Assembly (NCBI RefSeq): GCF_001984195.1
Contig: NZ_MTQN01000011.1
Span: 558,001 to 622,000 of the forward strand
Reading direction: 5' to 3'
Length of the DNA: 64,000 nt
Origin: Kribbella sp. ALI-6-A
GTDB taxonomy: Bacteria; Actinomycetota; Actinomycetes; Propionibacteriales; Kribbellaceae
The notes beneath the pieces were generated by a model, which made no database searches, was not told where the DNA came from, and was given only the letters and a program-made list of their open reading frames with translations. The stretch's first letter is position 1. Each line of letters opens with the position of its first letter. Made by a program: the position numbers and the translations under genes. This document shows positions 50,623-59,789 of this stretch, in pieces.

Positions 50623-51846
50623 ATGAGACGGACACGCTTTCCCGCGCTGGACGGTCTGCGGGCCGTCGGGGCCCTCGCCGTGCTGACCACCCACGTCGGC
50701 TTCCACAGCGGCGCCTCTTTGAACGGGCCCTTCGCCGGCCTGCTGTCGCGGCTCGACGTGGGCGTGGCGATCTTCTTCGCGATCTCCGGCTTCCTGCTCT
50801 ACCGCCCGTACGTCGTCGCCTGGTTCGGCGAGACCGAGCCGCCGCTGCTGCTGCCGTACCTGCGCAACCGGGCGCTGCGGATCCTGCCCGCGTTGTGGGT
50901 GGCCGTCGTGCTCGCAGCGCTGCTGGTCCCCCGCAAGGACGGCGTCACCTGGACGACGTACCTGCTGCACGCATCGTTGGGTCAGGTCTACGTCGACACT
51001 CCTGCCGCCGACGGGCTGACCCAGATGTGGAGCCTCGCGACGGAGGGCGCGTTCTACCTGCTGTTGCCGTTCCTGGCCCGGCTGCTGATCAGCTACGAGC
51101 GACCGACCCGCAAGGCCGTACGGCGCCGGCTGGCGGTGCTGACCTGCTTCACACTGCTCGGACCGATCTGGATGGCTGCCGTCAACGCGACCGGCAACCC
51201 GATCGCCGGGCTCTGGCTGCCCGGGTACCTCGGCTGGTTCGCGGTCGGCATGGGCTTCGCGCTCTGGCAGGTCGCCCGCAGCAGCGGACGGCTCGGGCCG
51301 TCCGCACTGGACACGCTGGCCACGATCCCCGGCACGATCTGGGCGGTCGCGGCCGCCCTACTGCTGATCGCGACCGGGCCGATCGCCGGCCCGTACGACC
51401 TGACGTCGTCGAGCCCCGGCCAGGCGTTCGTGAAGAACCTGCTCTACACCGCGATCGCCGCCTGTGTGGTGTTCCCGGCGATCATGCCGTCGACGCGGAC
51501 CGCGGCCATCCTCGGCGGCCGGGTCGCGCACGTCGCGGGCGACATCTCGTTCGGCGTGTTCTGCTACCACCTGATCGTGCTGAGCCTGGTCGAGCAACTC
51601 TTCGGCGTGGATCCGTTCGAGGGCCACTTCGCGAAGCTGTTCTGGCCGACGCTGATCGGGTCGGCCGCAGTCGCCGCCGCGAGCTACTACCTGATGGAGC
51701 GCCCCATCATGCGGCTCGGCCGCCGGGACCGGTCGTACGACGTCTCGCCGGTCGGCCTGGACAGCACGGCCAGCGCGATGGCGAGCAGCACGGACCCCTG
51801 GACCACCCCGGAGGTCAGTCCGGCTCCGCCGTCCGGCCAGGGCTGA
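50623..51846 (+). CDS. Acyltransferase-3 (OafA/YrhL-type) membrane protein
   Basis: A 407-residue protein with about ten helices. FPALDGLRAVGALAVLTTHVGFH carries the conserved GLRA and the catalytic-type histidine. IFFAISGFLLYRPYV, YLRNRALRILPALWV and SLATEGAFYLLLP are all family signatures. It O-acetylates or otherwise acylates sugars of envelope glycans. AGGTGA lies before the ATG. The last 40 residues have no family similarity and run 160 bases into the convergent AftD-like gene, so a slightly shorter ancestral product is likely. Confidence 0.9.
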   Translation: MRRTRFPALDGLRAVGALAVLTTHVGFHSGASLNGPFAGLLSRLDVGVAIFFAISGFLLYRPYVVAWFGETEPPLLLPYLRNRALRILPALWVAVVLAALLVPRKDGVTWTTYLLHASLGQVYVDTPAADGLTQMWSLATEGAFYLLLPFLARLLISYERPTRKAVRRRLAVLTCFTLLGPIWMAAVNATGNPIAGLWLPGYLGWFAVGMGFALWQVARSSGRLGPSALDTLATIPGTIWAVAAALLLIATGPIAGPYDLTSSSPGQAFVKNLLYTAIAACVVFPAIMPSTRTAAILGGRVAHVAGDISFGVFCYHLIVLSLVEQLFGVDPFEGHFAKLFWPTLIGSAAVAAASYYLMERPIMRLGRRDRSYDVSPVGLDSTASAMASSTDPWTTPEVSPAPPSGQG

Positions 51847-54800
51847 GCCGCGGCCACCGCAGTACCGAGCAGGACCGCGACGCACACCGCACCGATCAGG
51901 ACGATCCTGCGGCCGTCCAGGTACCAGGCCAGCACTGCGGCAACGACCGTGACGGCCAGACCGATCCAGCCGGCCATGAAGGTGCCGGCGACCACCAGCA
52001 GGACCGTCGCGGGCCAGGGGCCGAGCCGCTGAGCTTCGCGCAGCCGGTGGCCGGAGTGCCTCGACCGGCGACGCGAGCAGATCGCGAGCCCGGCCACGAG
52101 GATCAGAGCGACCAGTCCGACGAGCAGCCCGGCGCGGTAGTCACGGTCGGGGACGAAGCGCGCGGTGACCTGCTGCTCGGGGCCGGCGGGCAGCAGCCAG
52201 CCCTGCTGCCATCCCCCGACCCTGATCGGTACCAGCTTGCGACCGGTGCCGTCGTAGGCCTCCCAGCCCTTGCTGAAGTTCTGCGCGACGGTCAGGACCG
52301 AGTCCTCCGTGGCGAGCGGAGCTTCCAGGGTCAGCTGGGACGGACTGGGCCGCCAGACGTTGACGCCCTGGGCCGCCGCGTTGGCAGGCGACGCCGCATC
52401 GGTCCTCGTCAGTTGCACCTCGACCGGCGTGAAGTCCTTGCTGGCAACGACATCCAGGGCGTGCCGGCCGGCCTGCAGCGGCACCGACGGCTGCTGGCAC
52501 AGCGAGTACTTCACCGGTCGCCGCTGCAGCACGTCCCGGATCGTGGCGTCCACCTTGGTCGCGGCGGGCACGCCGTCGACGCGGACCGTCGGACCGAACC
52601 CACACACCGCACCGGTCGTGGCGTTGGGGTTGATCGGCTTGCGCAGGTCGTTCGCGCCCAGGATGCGCAGCTCCGCGACGCCGACCGGCAGCCGGCGGGA
52701 CAGACCGGTCGCGGAGTCGACGTCGATCAGGTCCTGCGTCCCGGTGAAGGTCAGCTCGACCGTGCGGAACGCCGTGAACCGGTCGGGGAACGTCACGAAC
52801 CCCTCCGGCGTCACCGGCAGCGTCGTCGGCGTACCGCCGTCGAAGCGGACCTCCACCTCGCTCGGCCGCGCCGCGGCCAGGTATGGGTCGCTCAGGAACT
52901 GCAGCCCCTGCAGCTTGCGGGCCTGCGGCAACTTCAACGTGAGGGTCGGACGCTCGTCCAGCGGCGCTGCCACCCAGCCCGTGCCGAGGTCCTGGTCGAC
53001 CACCGCACCGGGCCGGCCTTCCGGCGCGGTGACCGCCCGCGAGGAGGCCGTCGCGGTGACCGAACCCGGCACCTCGAGCAGCCGCTCCAGCGAAGCGCCG
53101 TCCCGCGGCAACGCCGTTCCCTGCAGCTTGTACGACGCTGCGTCCGGCAGGTCGACGCTGCGATAGAGGCCGGTCGCCTCCTCCGAGTCCTTCGCGACAC
53201 TCTGCCGGCACAACGGCCGTACGCCGGCGTGCAGGCAGGCCGACCGACCGATCTGCTCGTTGCGGAAGACCAGCGCGTCGGGCTGCTTCTGCAGTCCGCC
53301 CGGCACCGCGAGCCGGCTGACCGGAGCCAGCCCGGGCAGCACCACCTCGGCGATCGCGACGCCGTTCGGGTTCTTGCCGTCCGTCACGCCGACGCTCAGC
53401 CGCAGCCGCTGCGTGAAGCCGTCCGGCGCCGGGACGCTCTGCGGCCGGTCGGTGCCCTCGACCACTGTCGTCAGCGATCCCGCGTCGGTCTCCACCTGCA
53501 GCGTGCGGACCGGGTCGGTCGTAGGCGCCTGCAGCGAGAACTGCACCTTCAGGCCGGACACCTTGCGCGGCGCGGTGAAGTTCAGCTCCAGCCACTCGCC
53601 GCTGCTGCGCCCGAACGTTCCGGAGATCCAGCGCGTCGACGGATCGCCGTCGACAGCGGCGAACGGCCCGTTGCCCGGTCCGGTCCGCAGGGTCGCGTCG
53701 GCGTCGGCCGCTGACGACGAGGCACGCACGTCGGCGATCCCGCCGTCCCACACCCGAGTCGTCGGCTCGGACGGCGGGTCGAGCAGATAGTCGAGCGTCT
53801 TGCGGTTCAGCCGGCCGGGGTCGCTCGCGGTCATCACCGGCGAGTAGTTCTCGGCCGGGCGGCCGACGGACACCTCACGCCGTTGCAACCCGTCGGTCTG
53901 GACCAGCGGCAGGTCGAGTCCGGCAGCGGCAGCGTCCGGGCTCAGTACGGCCTCGCGGTTGCCACCCAGCGCGGTCAGCACCGACGGTACGTCCTCCGAG
54001 CCGCCGCGGACCGCGACGAGCTGGGACTGCGGGACCAGTCGGGCCGGGCTGACGTCCCCGACGTCGTAGATCTCCACACTCGGATACGGCAGCCGGGTCC
54101 GCTCGTCGAGCGTCATTCCGGGCGACTCGATCGAGCTTCCGGTCGCAGGGCCGAAGTACGCCGCCCGCGCGATGCCCGCCTCGGCCAGGCTCTCGTGCAC
54201 CGCGATCGACGGACTCACCTGCGCGTCGTACCGCAGATCGTTGCGGACGACGACGTACCGGACTCCGGCGCGGGCCAGCGCCTGCTGCAGTGTCCGGTCG
54301 CCCACGCCGGAGCCGAGGCGGCGTTCCACCTCGTCCAGCCAGCGCGTCGTACCGGCTGAGCCGAGCGGTACGGCGTCGCGTACTGCCATCGGCCGCTTCA
54401 GCAACGCCTGGAACGGCTCGTCCTTCGTGGAGCCCCAGGTGAAGTCCGCGAACGACGCAGCCGGTACGACGAGCACGCTGCCGGTCGTCGGCTGGCTGTC
54501 GAGCCAGGACGCGGCTTCGTGCCAGTGTGCGGGGATCGCCTCGTAGCTCTCCGGCCTGGGCAGCTGCGCGAAGATCGCGGGAGTCGCCACGGACACGGCC
54601 AGGCACGCGGCGAGCGCGGGCACCAACTGGCGCTGCACGCCCTTCGCAGTCGCCCAGCCCGTCAGTCTGGTCAGCGCGTGCGCGGCCGCGAGGGCCAGGG
54701 GCAGCCGCACGACCAGCTCGAACTTATGGGTGTTGCGCAGCGCTGCGAGCGGCCCGTCGAGCAGCTCCTGCACCTGGCCGGACAGGGGTGAGCTGTGGTG

Positions 54801-55835
54801 GCCAAGTGTCAGCAGGAGCAGGCCGACGACGACCGAGAGCTGCAGAAAGCCCCTGTTCTTGAGCGACCCCATCGCCAACCCGACCAGGCCGAGCAGGGCG
54901 ATCGCGGCGGTCGCGATGATCAGCGCCGGCTGCGTGACGAACAGCCAGCCGGCGGGCCAACTCGGTCCACCACCGGTGGCCAGGAAGTTGAGCCACTGCG
55001 ACGTGCCGCGGAACGACTCGAAGATGCTGGCGGTGTTCGTCGTGGTCGCCGCGTTCTCGATCCAGTCCAGGAACGGCGGGCTGTACCGGCCGAGCAGCAG
55101 CAACGGCACCAGCCACCAGAACGACACCGCGACGATGCAGCCGAACCACGCGGCCATGATCTTCAGCGTCGACCGGTCCAGCCGGCGGGTCAGCAGCCAC
55201 AGCGCGGGCAGCACCAGCGTGGCGCCGGTCGCGACCGCGTTCACTCCCCCGACCAGACCGAAGGCCACCGCCGACCAGCCGACCCGCCACCACCCGGAGC
55301 GGGCTCGCGGCGTCACCAGCGGCAGCAGCACCCAGGGCGCCATCGCGAGCGGCCAGACCTCGATCGACGTGATCGCGACCTCGCCCAGCATGCGTGGGCT
55401 CAGCGCGTACAGCAGCGCGACGGTGAAGCGCGCCCAGGGAGCGCCGTACCCGAGTGCTCCGGCGAGCTTCCAGACACCGACGAACGCCGTACAGAGGACC
55501 AGCGACCACCACAGCCGCTGAATCGCCCAGCCGGGCACGCTCACCGCGTCCAGCAGCCAGTGGAACGGCCCCATCGGGAGCAGGTAGCCGTACGCCTGGT
55601 TCTGCAGCTGGCCGAACGCGCCCTGCGGATCCCACAGGTGCAGCGCCCGTGCCAGAAAGGCACCCGGGTTGGCTGTGAGATCGAGCTTGGTGTCCGGCAC
55701 GATCTTGCCCGGCGCCTGATGGAAGCACAGGGCGATCAGCAGCAGGCAGCCCAGGACAAGACGTGCTCGCCAGACCACCTGCTCCGGGCTGCCCGCCCTC
55801 AGTCGCTTGAGTGGTCCTCGCAGTAGGCCGCTCAT
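51687..55835 (-). CDS. AftD-like alpha-(1->3)-arabinofuranosyltransferase (DUF3367 family)
   Basis: A 1382-residue protein. The N-terminal 420 residues form about 11 helices of a GT-C fold, with an acidic first loop (KIVPDTKLDLTANPGAFLARALHLWDPQGAFGQLQNQAYGYLLPMGPFHW). About 420-1250 is a large external region with F5/8-type-C/carbohydrate-binding-like domains (SLEWLELNFTAPRKVSGLKVQFS style). Three or four C-terminal helices follow. M. tuberculosis AftD (Rv0236c) has the same size and plan and branches cell-wall arabinan. ATG overlaps the methyltransferase stop (ATGA). Acceptor here is unknown. Confidence 0.88.
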   Translation of the reverse strand: MSGLLRGPLKRLRAGSPEQVVWRARLVLGCLLLIALCFHQAPGKIVPDTKLDLTANPGAFLARALHLWDPQGAFGQLQNQAYGYLLPMGPFHWLLDAVSVPGWAIQRLWWSLVLCTAFVGVWKLAGALGYGAPWARFTVALLYALSPRMLGEVAITSIEVWPLAMAPWVLLPLVTPRARSGWWRVGWSAVAFGLVGGVNAVATGATLVLPALWLLTRRLDRSTLKIMAAWFGCIVAVSFWWLVPLLLLGRYSPPFLDWIENAATTTNTASIFESFRGTSQWLNFLATGGGPSWPAGWLFVTQPALIIATAAIALLGLVGLAMGSLKNRGFLQLSVVVGLLLLTLGHHSSPLSGQVQELLDGPLAALRNTHKFELVVRLPLALAAAHALTRLTGWATAKGVQRQLVPALAACLAVSVATPAIFAQLPRPESYEAIPAHWHEAASWLDSQPTTGSVLVVPAASFADFTWGSTKDEPFQALLKRPMAVRDAVPLGSAGTTRWLDEVERRLGSGVGDRTLQQALARAGVRYVVVRNDLRYDAQVSPSIAVHESLAEAGIARAAYFGPATGSSIESPGMTLDERTRLPYPSVEIYDVGDVSPARLVPQSQLVAVRGGSEDVPSVLTALGGNREAVLSPDAAAAGLDLPLVQTDGLQRREVSVGRPAENYSPVMTASDPGRLNRKTLDYLLDPPSEPTTRVWDGGIADVRASSSAADADATLRTGPGNGPFAAVDGDPSTRWISGTFGRSSGEWLELNFTAPRKVSGLKVQFSLQAPTTDPVRTLQVETDAGSLTTVVEGTDRPQSVPAPDGFTQRLRLSVGVTDGKNPNGVAIAEVVLPGLAPVSRLAVPGGLQKQPDALVFRNEQIGRSACLHAGVRPLCRQSVAKDSEEATGLYRSVDLPDAASYKLQGTALPRDGASLERLLEVPGSVTATASSRAVTAPEGRPGAVVDQDLGTGWVAAPLDERPTLTLKLPQARKLQGLQFLSDPYLAAARPSEVEVRFDGGTPTTLPVTPEGFVTFPDRFTAFRTVELTFTGTQDLIDVDSATGLSRRLPVGVAELRILGANDLRKPINPNATTGAVCGFGPTVRVDGVPAATKVDATIRDVLQRRPVKYSLCQQPSVPLQAGRHALDVVASKDFTPVEVQLTRTDAASPANAAAQGVNVWRPSPSQLTLEAPLATEDSVLTVAQNFSKGWEAYDGTGRKLVPIRVGGWQQGWLLPAGPEQQVTARFVPDRDYRAGLLVGLVALILVAGLAICSRRRSRHSGHRLREAQRLGPWPATVLLVVAGTFMAGWIGLAVTVVAAVLAWYLDGRRIVLIGAVCVAVLLGTAVAAAQPWPDGGAGLTSGVVQGSVLLAIALAVLSRPTGETSYDRSRRPSRMMGRSIR

Positions 55836-56590
55836 GTCCGCCGCAGCACCAGGACGAGGTTCCAGGTCACGACCTCACGCACCCCGGGCACAGCCAGTAC
55901 GCCGTACGCCCAGCGCGGGTGGTACCTCGGCACGGCGGCCACCAGCTCGGCCTCCGTGCACTGCCTGGCCCAGCGCAGCCCACCGGCAACGGTGATCGGG
56001 AAGAGCGACTCACCGAACTTGTTCTTCGGTGGGTGGCCCTGCTGCTTCTCGTACCGGCGCGCGGCCCGCTCACCGCCCAGGTAGTGCCAGGGCGCGGTCT
56101 CGTGACCGCCGTGCGGACCCCACCAGCCGGTGTAGGACAGGAAAACCGTGCCGCCGGGCTTGGTGACCCGGACCATCTCGTCGGCCATCAGCCACGGATC
56201 CGGTACGTGTTCCAGCACGTTCGAGGAGAAGCAGATGTCGACCTGCTGGTCGCCGATCGGCAGAGCCATCCCGCTGCCGAGCACGGTGCCCGGTGAGGGC
56301 TCGCCACGACCGCTGAGCTCGCCCAGGTCCGAGTCGATCGCGTAGTAGCGAGCACCGGCGGCCCGGAAGGCGTCGGCGAAGTAGCCGGGTCCTCCGCCCA
56401 CGTCGAGCATCCGCGCACCGCGCAGCTCGACGTACGCCGAGAGCTGGCCGACCGAGTCGGCGGCGAGCGTTCCGTAGAAGGTGTCCGGGTCGCTCTGCTC
56501 GACCCCGAACGCCCGGAACAACCGCAGCGCGCGACGCACGTCGGCGGTCCACCTCACGGGGGTGTCAGGGCTCGAGATCGCAACGCGCAC
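55832..56590 (-). CDS. Class I SAM-dependent methyltransferase of the glycan locus
   Basis: A 252-residue methyltransferase. SAM motif I is MLDVGGGPGYFADAFRAAGARYYAIDSD; FSSNVLEHVPDPWLMADEMVRVTKPGGTVFLSY follows. It is commonly paired with glycosyltransferases and may methylate a glycan or lipid carrier. GTG at 56590 is preceded by TATCGT seven bases away and no ribosome site, so it is probably leaderless. Translationally coupled to the AftD-like gene. Confidence 0.88.
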   Translation of the reverse strand: MRVAISSPDTPVRWTADVRRALRLFRAFGVEQSDPDTFYGTLAADSVGQLSAYVELRGARMLDVGGGPGYFADAFRAAGARYYAIDSDLGELSGRGEPSPGTVLGSGMALPIGDQQVDICFSSNVLEHVPDPWLMADEMVRVTKPGGTVFLSYTGWWGPHGGHETAPWHYLGGERAARRYEKQQGHPPKNKFGESLFPITVAGGLRWARQCTEAELVAAVPRYHPRWAYGVLAVPGVREVVTWNLVLVLRRT

Positions 56591-56603
56591 AGGCGGGACG
56601 ATA
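56591..56603 (-). promoter_or_regulatory. Probable leaderless promoter -10 for the methyltransferase-AftD unit
   Basis: On the minus strand TATCGT (56598-56603) is followed by CCCGCCT and the GTG start. Same arrangement as at 48790. An upstream GTG (56614) lies before the -10 and is therefore unlikely. Confidence 0.5.
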
Positions 56604-56697
56604 ACCGATCTCACGAGCTCTGGCGGACATCGTTACTCCCTGGTAACCTCGCCGCCCATTACCCGGGGGTAGCTACGTCGAGGGTGGGGGTTGCCGC

Positions 56698-57822
56698 GTG
56701 CGCGGACAGAGCGTGCTGTTGCTGAACTGGCGGGACACGACCAATCCGGAAGGTGGAGGCTCGGAGCGGTACGTGGAGGAGGTCGCACGAGGCCTTGCAG
56801 ACATGGGCTGGCAGGTGACCGTGCTGTGCGCGGCGTACCCCGGCAGCCCGCGAGAGGCGCGGCGCCACGACGTGCGCTACCTCTACCGGGGCAGCAAGGT
56901 CACCGTGTACCTACAGGGCCTGCTGCACACGATGCTGCGCGGGCCGGACCGCGTGGTGGACGTACAGAACGGGCTGCCATTCTTTACCCGCCTCGTACGT
57001 CGTACCGGCGTCGTCGTGCTGGTCCACCACGTGCACCAGGAGCAGTGGCCGGTGGTGTACCCGGGTTGGCGCGGGCGGTTCGGGTGGTGGCTGGAGTCGC
57101 GGGTGGCACCGAAGCTCTACCGCGACTGCCGCTACGTCACGGTGTCCTCGGCCTCGCGGGACGAACTGGTCTCCCTGGGCGTCGACCGGACGCGGGTGGA
57201 GGTCGTGCACAACGGCACCGACCCGGCGCCGGCTCGGCAGGTTCCGCAGTCCGCCGTACCGACGGTCGTGTGCGTCGGGCGGATCGTGCCGCACAAGCAG
57301 GTCGAGCACGCGGTCGACGCCGTCGCCGCGGCCCGAGCCGTCTTGCCTGACGCGCGGCTCGTCGTCGTGGGCTCCGGCTGGTGGGAGGACTCACTGCGCG
57401 AGTACGTCACCGAGCGCGGACTGCAGGACGCCGTCGAGTTCCGCGGACACGTGAGCGAGGCCGACAAGCACGCGGCGTACGACGAAGCGTGGGTGCAAGC
57501 CCTGCCGAGCCTGAAGGAAGGCTGGGGGCTGGTGGTCGGCGAGGCCGCGGGTCACGGCGTACCGACGGTGGCGTATCGCAGTGCGGGCGGGCCGACCGAG
57601 TCCGTGCAGGACGGGGTGTCAGGGGTGCTGGTGGACGATCCCGCGGAGTTCAGCGAGACGATCACCGCGCTGTTGCTGGACGAGAGCCGGCGGCGGGCCC
57701 TGGCGGCCGGTGCGCTGGCAAGTGCCGGCACCTACACCTGGGCCGCCACGGCGAGCGCCTTCGACCGGGTCCTGACCGGCCGGCCGGCTCTCGAACGGCA
57801 GCGGACCTACTTGTTCCCGTAG
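56698..57822 (+). CDS. Family 4 glycosyltransferase
   Basis: A 374-residue GT-B enzyme. The N-terminal part has LNWRDTTNPEGGGSERYVEEVARGLADMGWQVTVLCA; the C-terminal domain has VVCVGRIVPHKQVEHAVDAVA and LPSLKEGWGLVVGEAAGHGVPTVAYRSAGGPTESV, the E-X7-E type nucleotide-sugar site. It transfers a sugar from an NDP- or GDP-donor at the cytoplasmic face. Divergent from the methyltransferase-AftD unit. GTG start. The last 16 bases overlap the small DUF2613 gene on the other strand. Confidence 0.92.
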   Translation: MRGQSVLLLNWRDTTNPEGGGSERYVEEVARGLADMGWQVTVLCAAYPGSPREARRHDVRYLYRGSKVTVYLQGLLHTMLRGPDRVVDVQNGLPFFTRLVRRTGVVVLVHHVHQEQWPVVYPGWRGRFGWWLESRVAPKLYRDCRYVTVSSASRDELVSLGVDRTRVEVVHNGTDPAPARQVPQSAVPTVVCVGRIVPHKQVEHAVDAVAAARAVLPDARLVVVGSGWWEDSLREYVTERGLQDAVEFRGHVSEADKHAAYDEAWVQALPSLKEGWGLVVGEAAGHGVPTVAYRSAGGPTESVQDGVSGVLVDDPAEFSETITALLLDESRRRALAAGALASAGTYTWAATASAFDRVLTGRPALERQRTYLFP

Positions 57823-57974
57823 GCGACGAGCGGTACGTCGGCCTGGCCCTGCGCCGCCTCCGGCGGCGGCTTGGCCGGGTCTTCCTGCACGTTCTTCACC
57901 ACGCCGATCACCGCGGCCGACGCGATGCCCGCCCCCGCGAGCACCGCAATGACAGCACCGATCAAAGGTCCCAT
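57807..57974 (-). CDS. Small DUF2613-like membrane protein (55 residues)
   Basis: Reading the minus strand from ATG at 57974 gives 55 residues: one N-terminal membrane helix (about 4-26, Ala/Val/Ile/Gly-rich: IGAVIAVLAGAGIASAAVIG), then a Pro/Ala/Gln-rich tail ending PLVAYGNK. GGAGGGG lies nine bases upstream. Size, layout and position beside an AftD-like gene match DUF2613 proteins such as Rv0236A. It may be a partner or stabiliser of the large glycosyltransferases. Overlaps the GT4 gene end by 16 bases. Confidence 0.8.
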   Translation of the reverse strand: MGPLIGAVIAVLAGAGIASAAVIGVVKNVQEDPAKPPPEAAQGQADVPLVAYGNK

Positions 57975-58030
57975 GAAACGTGTCCCCTCCTCGAAGTAAA
58001 CCGAAGAGTAACAACGAGGCGCGGGCTCGG

Positions 58031-59722
58031 CTAGAGCCTGGAACGGACGCGTTGGACGGCGGGTAGGGCACTCAGCAGCGTCACCACCAGGACGGCGGCC
58101 GCGGCGATCCAGGCGGCGGCGACCAGAACGACGCGCCAGGGCGCGAAGTGCTGGGGAGCGGGTGTTCCGTCCAGGCGGAAGACGGTGACCGTCGTACCGG
58201 TGTACTCCTCGGTGAGCCGCGGGATCAGCTGCCGCGGAGGTGGACCACCGGCCTCCCGGTCGACCACGATCCAGCCGATCCCCTGGCGCAGCAACTCCGG
58301 CGACGGATCGGCACCGGACCGTACGGCGGTCCGCAGCGCGTTCGCGACCGCGGCAGCGCGCGGGTCCTCGCCGGCCAGCCGGTTGCCGCCGACGATCAGC
58401 TCGTCCGGCACCACGGCGGGTTTGTCGAAGTAACGGGGCATCGGGTCAAGCACCGGGCGGCGGGCGTTCCAGCTCGGTGCGCGGTAGGACTCGAAGGGCC
58501 AGGGCATCAGGTCGCCCGTGTGCGAGTCCGCGCCGAGCACCTGGCGGGCTCGTTCCCAGTCCGTGGGGTACTGCGAGACGCGGAAGCCTCCGCCGACCAA
58601 CTGCGGCAGCGCGGCGATCGGCATGAGGACAGCCGTCGCTCCGACCAGCCAGGGCAATGGTGCGAAGCGCAGCAAGGCGGCGACCGCAGCGCCGAAGCCG
58701 ACGGACTCCAGCAGCGCCAGCGGGCCCAGATAGCGCTGACCGTCCCGGAACAAGCCCGCTCCCGGGACATGAGCCACCAGCCACTCGAACGGCTGGGCGG
58801 CCACGACACCGGCCACCGCGATCACCAGTGCCACTCCGGCCGCAGTCACCAGCGCCAGTGCGAGTCGCTCACGCCGGCACCACAGGACGACGCCGACACA
58901 GGAGGCCAGCAGCATGGCGAACGCCAGCACGAGCGGGACCAGGTCACCGCGGCTCGCGGGGACGACGTTCGCGTTCCAGACTCCGCCGAGCGTCAGCAGA
59001 CTCGGCACCGCTCCCCCGTATCCCTCGTCGCGCGCCGCGAAGGCCGGGACGGAAGCTGGGTCGGTCGTGGCGGCCGACGTACGGGCCAGGCCGGCGACAA
59101 TCCAGGGCAGGTTGAGCAGGACGGCTCCGACCAGTGGGCCCGGTCTGCTGCCCCGCGGCCAGAGCAGGATGAGCGCGGCCACCAGCAGACCGACGATGCC
59201 ACCGGACGCCGTCAGCGCGCAGAGTGCGGAGGCCAGGAGGAAGCCGACCCAACCCTCGCCCCGACGGAGACGGAGAGCTGAGCGAACCAGCCACGGCAGA
59301 GCGGCGTACCCGAGCAGGAGAGCCCAGGCGCCGAGGCGGAGGCGCTCGGCGACGAAGGGGTTCCACATGTAGAGCGTGGCCGCCGCGGCACCGGCCAGCG
59401 GTCCGCCGAGTCGCAGCTCACGCCACAGCGCCGTCAGGCCGAGACCGGCGAGCAGCGGTACGGCGACCAGGACCAGTTTGTTCAGCACCTCGCCGCCGGC
59501 CACCTCGTCGAGCAGCGCGACCACGACGTCGGAGGGAACTGCGCGCGGTAAGGCAGTTGTGACACCGAAGAGGTCACGCCGTAGCGTGAGGTCCGGCACG
59601 AAGACCAGGTCGTAGCCGACCACGTACCCCGGAGCGAGCAGCGGAGCGGTGATCAGCACAGTGAGCAGAACCGGCCAGGACCACGGCATCAGCCGGGCCA
59701 GCCGGTTGGTTCCCCCCTCCAC
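58031..59722 (-). CDS. Large polytopic membrane protein, GT-C-like, AftD-related N-terminal plan
   Basis: A 563-residue protein with about 12 helices. It starts WPVLLTVLITAPLLAPGYVVGYDLVFVPDLTLRRD, with an acidic first loop placed as in GT-C glycosyltransferases, and has LYMWNPFVAERLRLGAWALLLGYAALPWLV, which resembles the AftD region LLYALSPRMLGEVAITSIEVWPLAMAPWVLLPLV. An external domain (about 370-520) precedes the last helix. Substrate unknown. GTG has GGAGG five bases upstream. It is transcribed toward the DUF2613 gene, 56 bases away. Confidence 0.78.
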   Translation of the reverse strand: MEGGTNRLARLMPWSWPVLLTVLITAPLLAPGYVVGYDLVFVPDLTLRRDLFGVTTALPRAVPSDVVVALLDEVAGGEVLNKLVLVAVPLLAGLGLTALWRELRLGGPLAGAAAATLYMWNPFVAERLRLGAWALLLGYAALPWLVRSALRLRRGEGWVGFLLASALCALTASGGIVGLLVAALILLWPRGSRPGPLVGAVLLNLPWIVAGLARTSAATTDPASVPAFAARDEGYGGAVPSLLTLGGVWNANVVPASRGDLVPLVLAFAMLLASCVGVVLWCRRERLALALVTAAGVALVIAVAGVVAAQPFEWLVAHVPGAGLFRDGQRYLGPLALLESVGFGAAVAALLRFAPLPWLVGATAVLMPIAALPQLVGGGFRVSQYPTDWERARQVLGADSHTGDLMPWPFESYRAPSWNARRPVLDPMPRYFDKPAVVPDELIVGGNRLAGEDPRAAAVANALRTAVRSGADPSPELLRQGIGWIVVDREAGGPPPRQLIPRLTEEYTGTTVTVFRLDGTPAPQHFAPWRVVLVAAAWIAAAAVLVVTLLSALPAVQRVRSRL

Positions 59723-59789
59723 GACCGCCTCCTAGCAGTACTGTTCCAGCGCAACCTACTCGCCGACCGACCAGCAGAACAGAAGTTTT

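Noticed and set aside
50895..53714. 939-residue plus-strand open frame across the acyltransferase and AftD-like genes
   Set aside because: Arg/Gly/Pro/Asp-rich with no domain; it overlaps two well supported genes.
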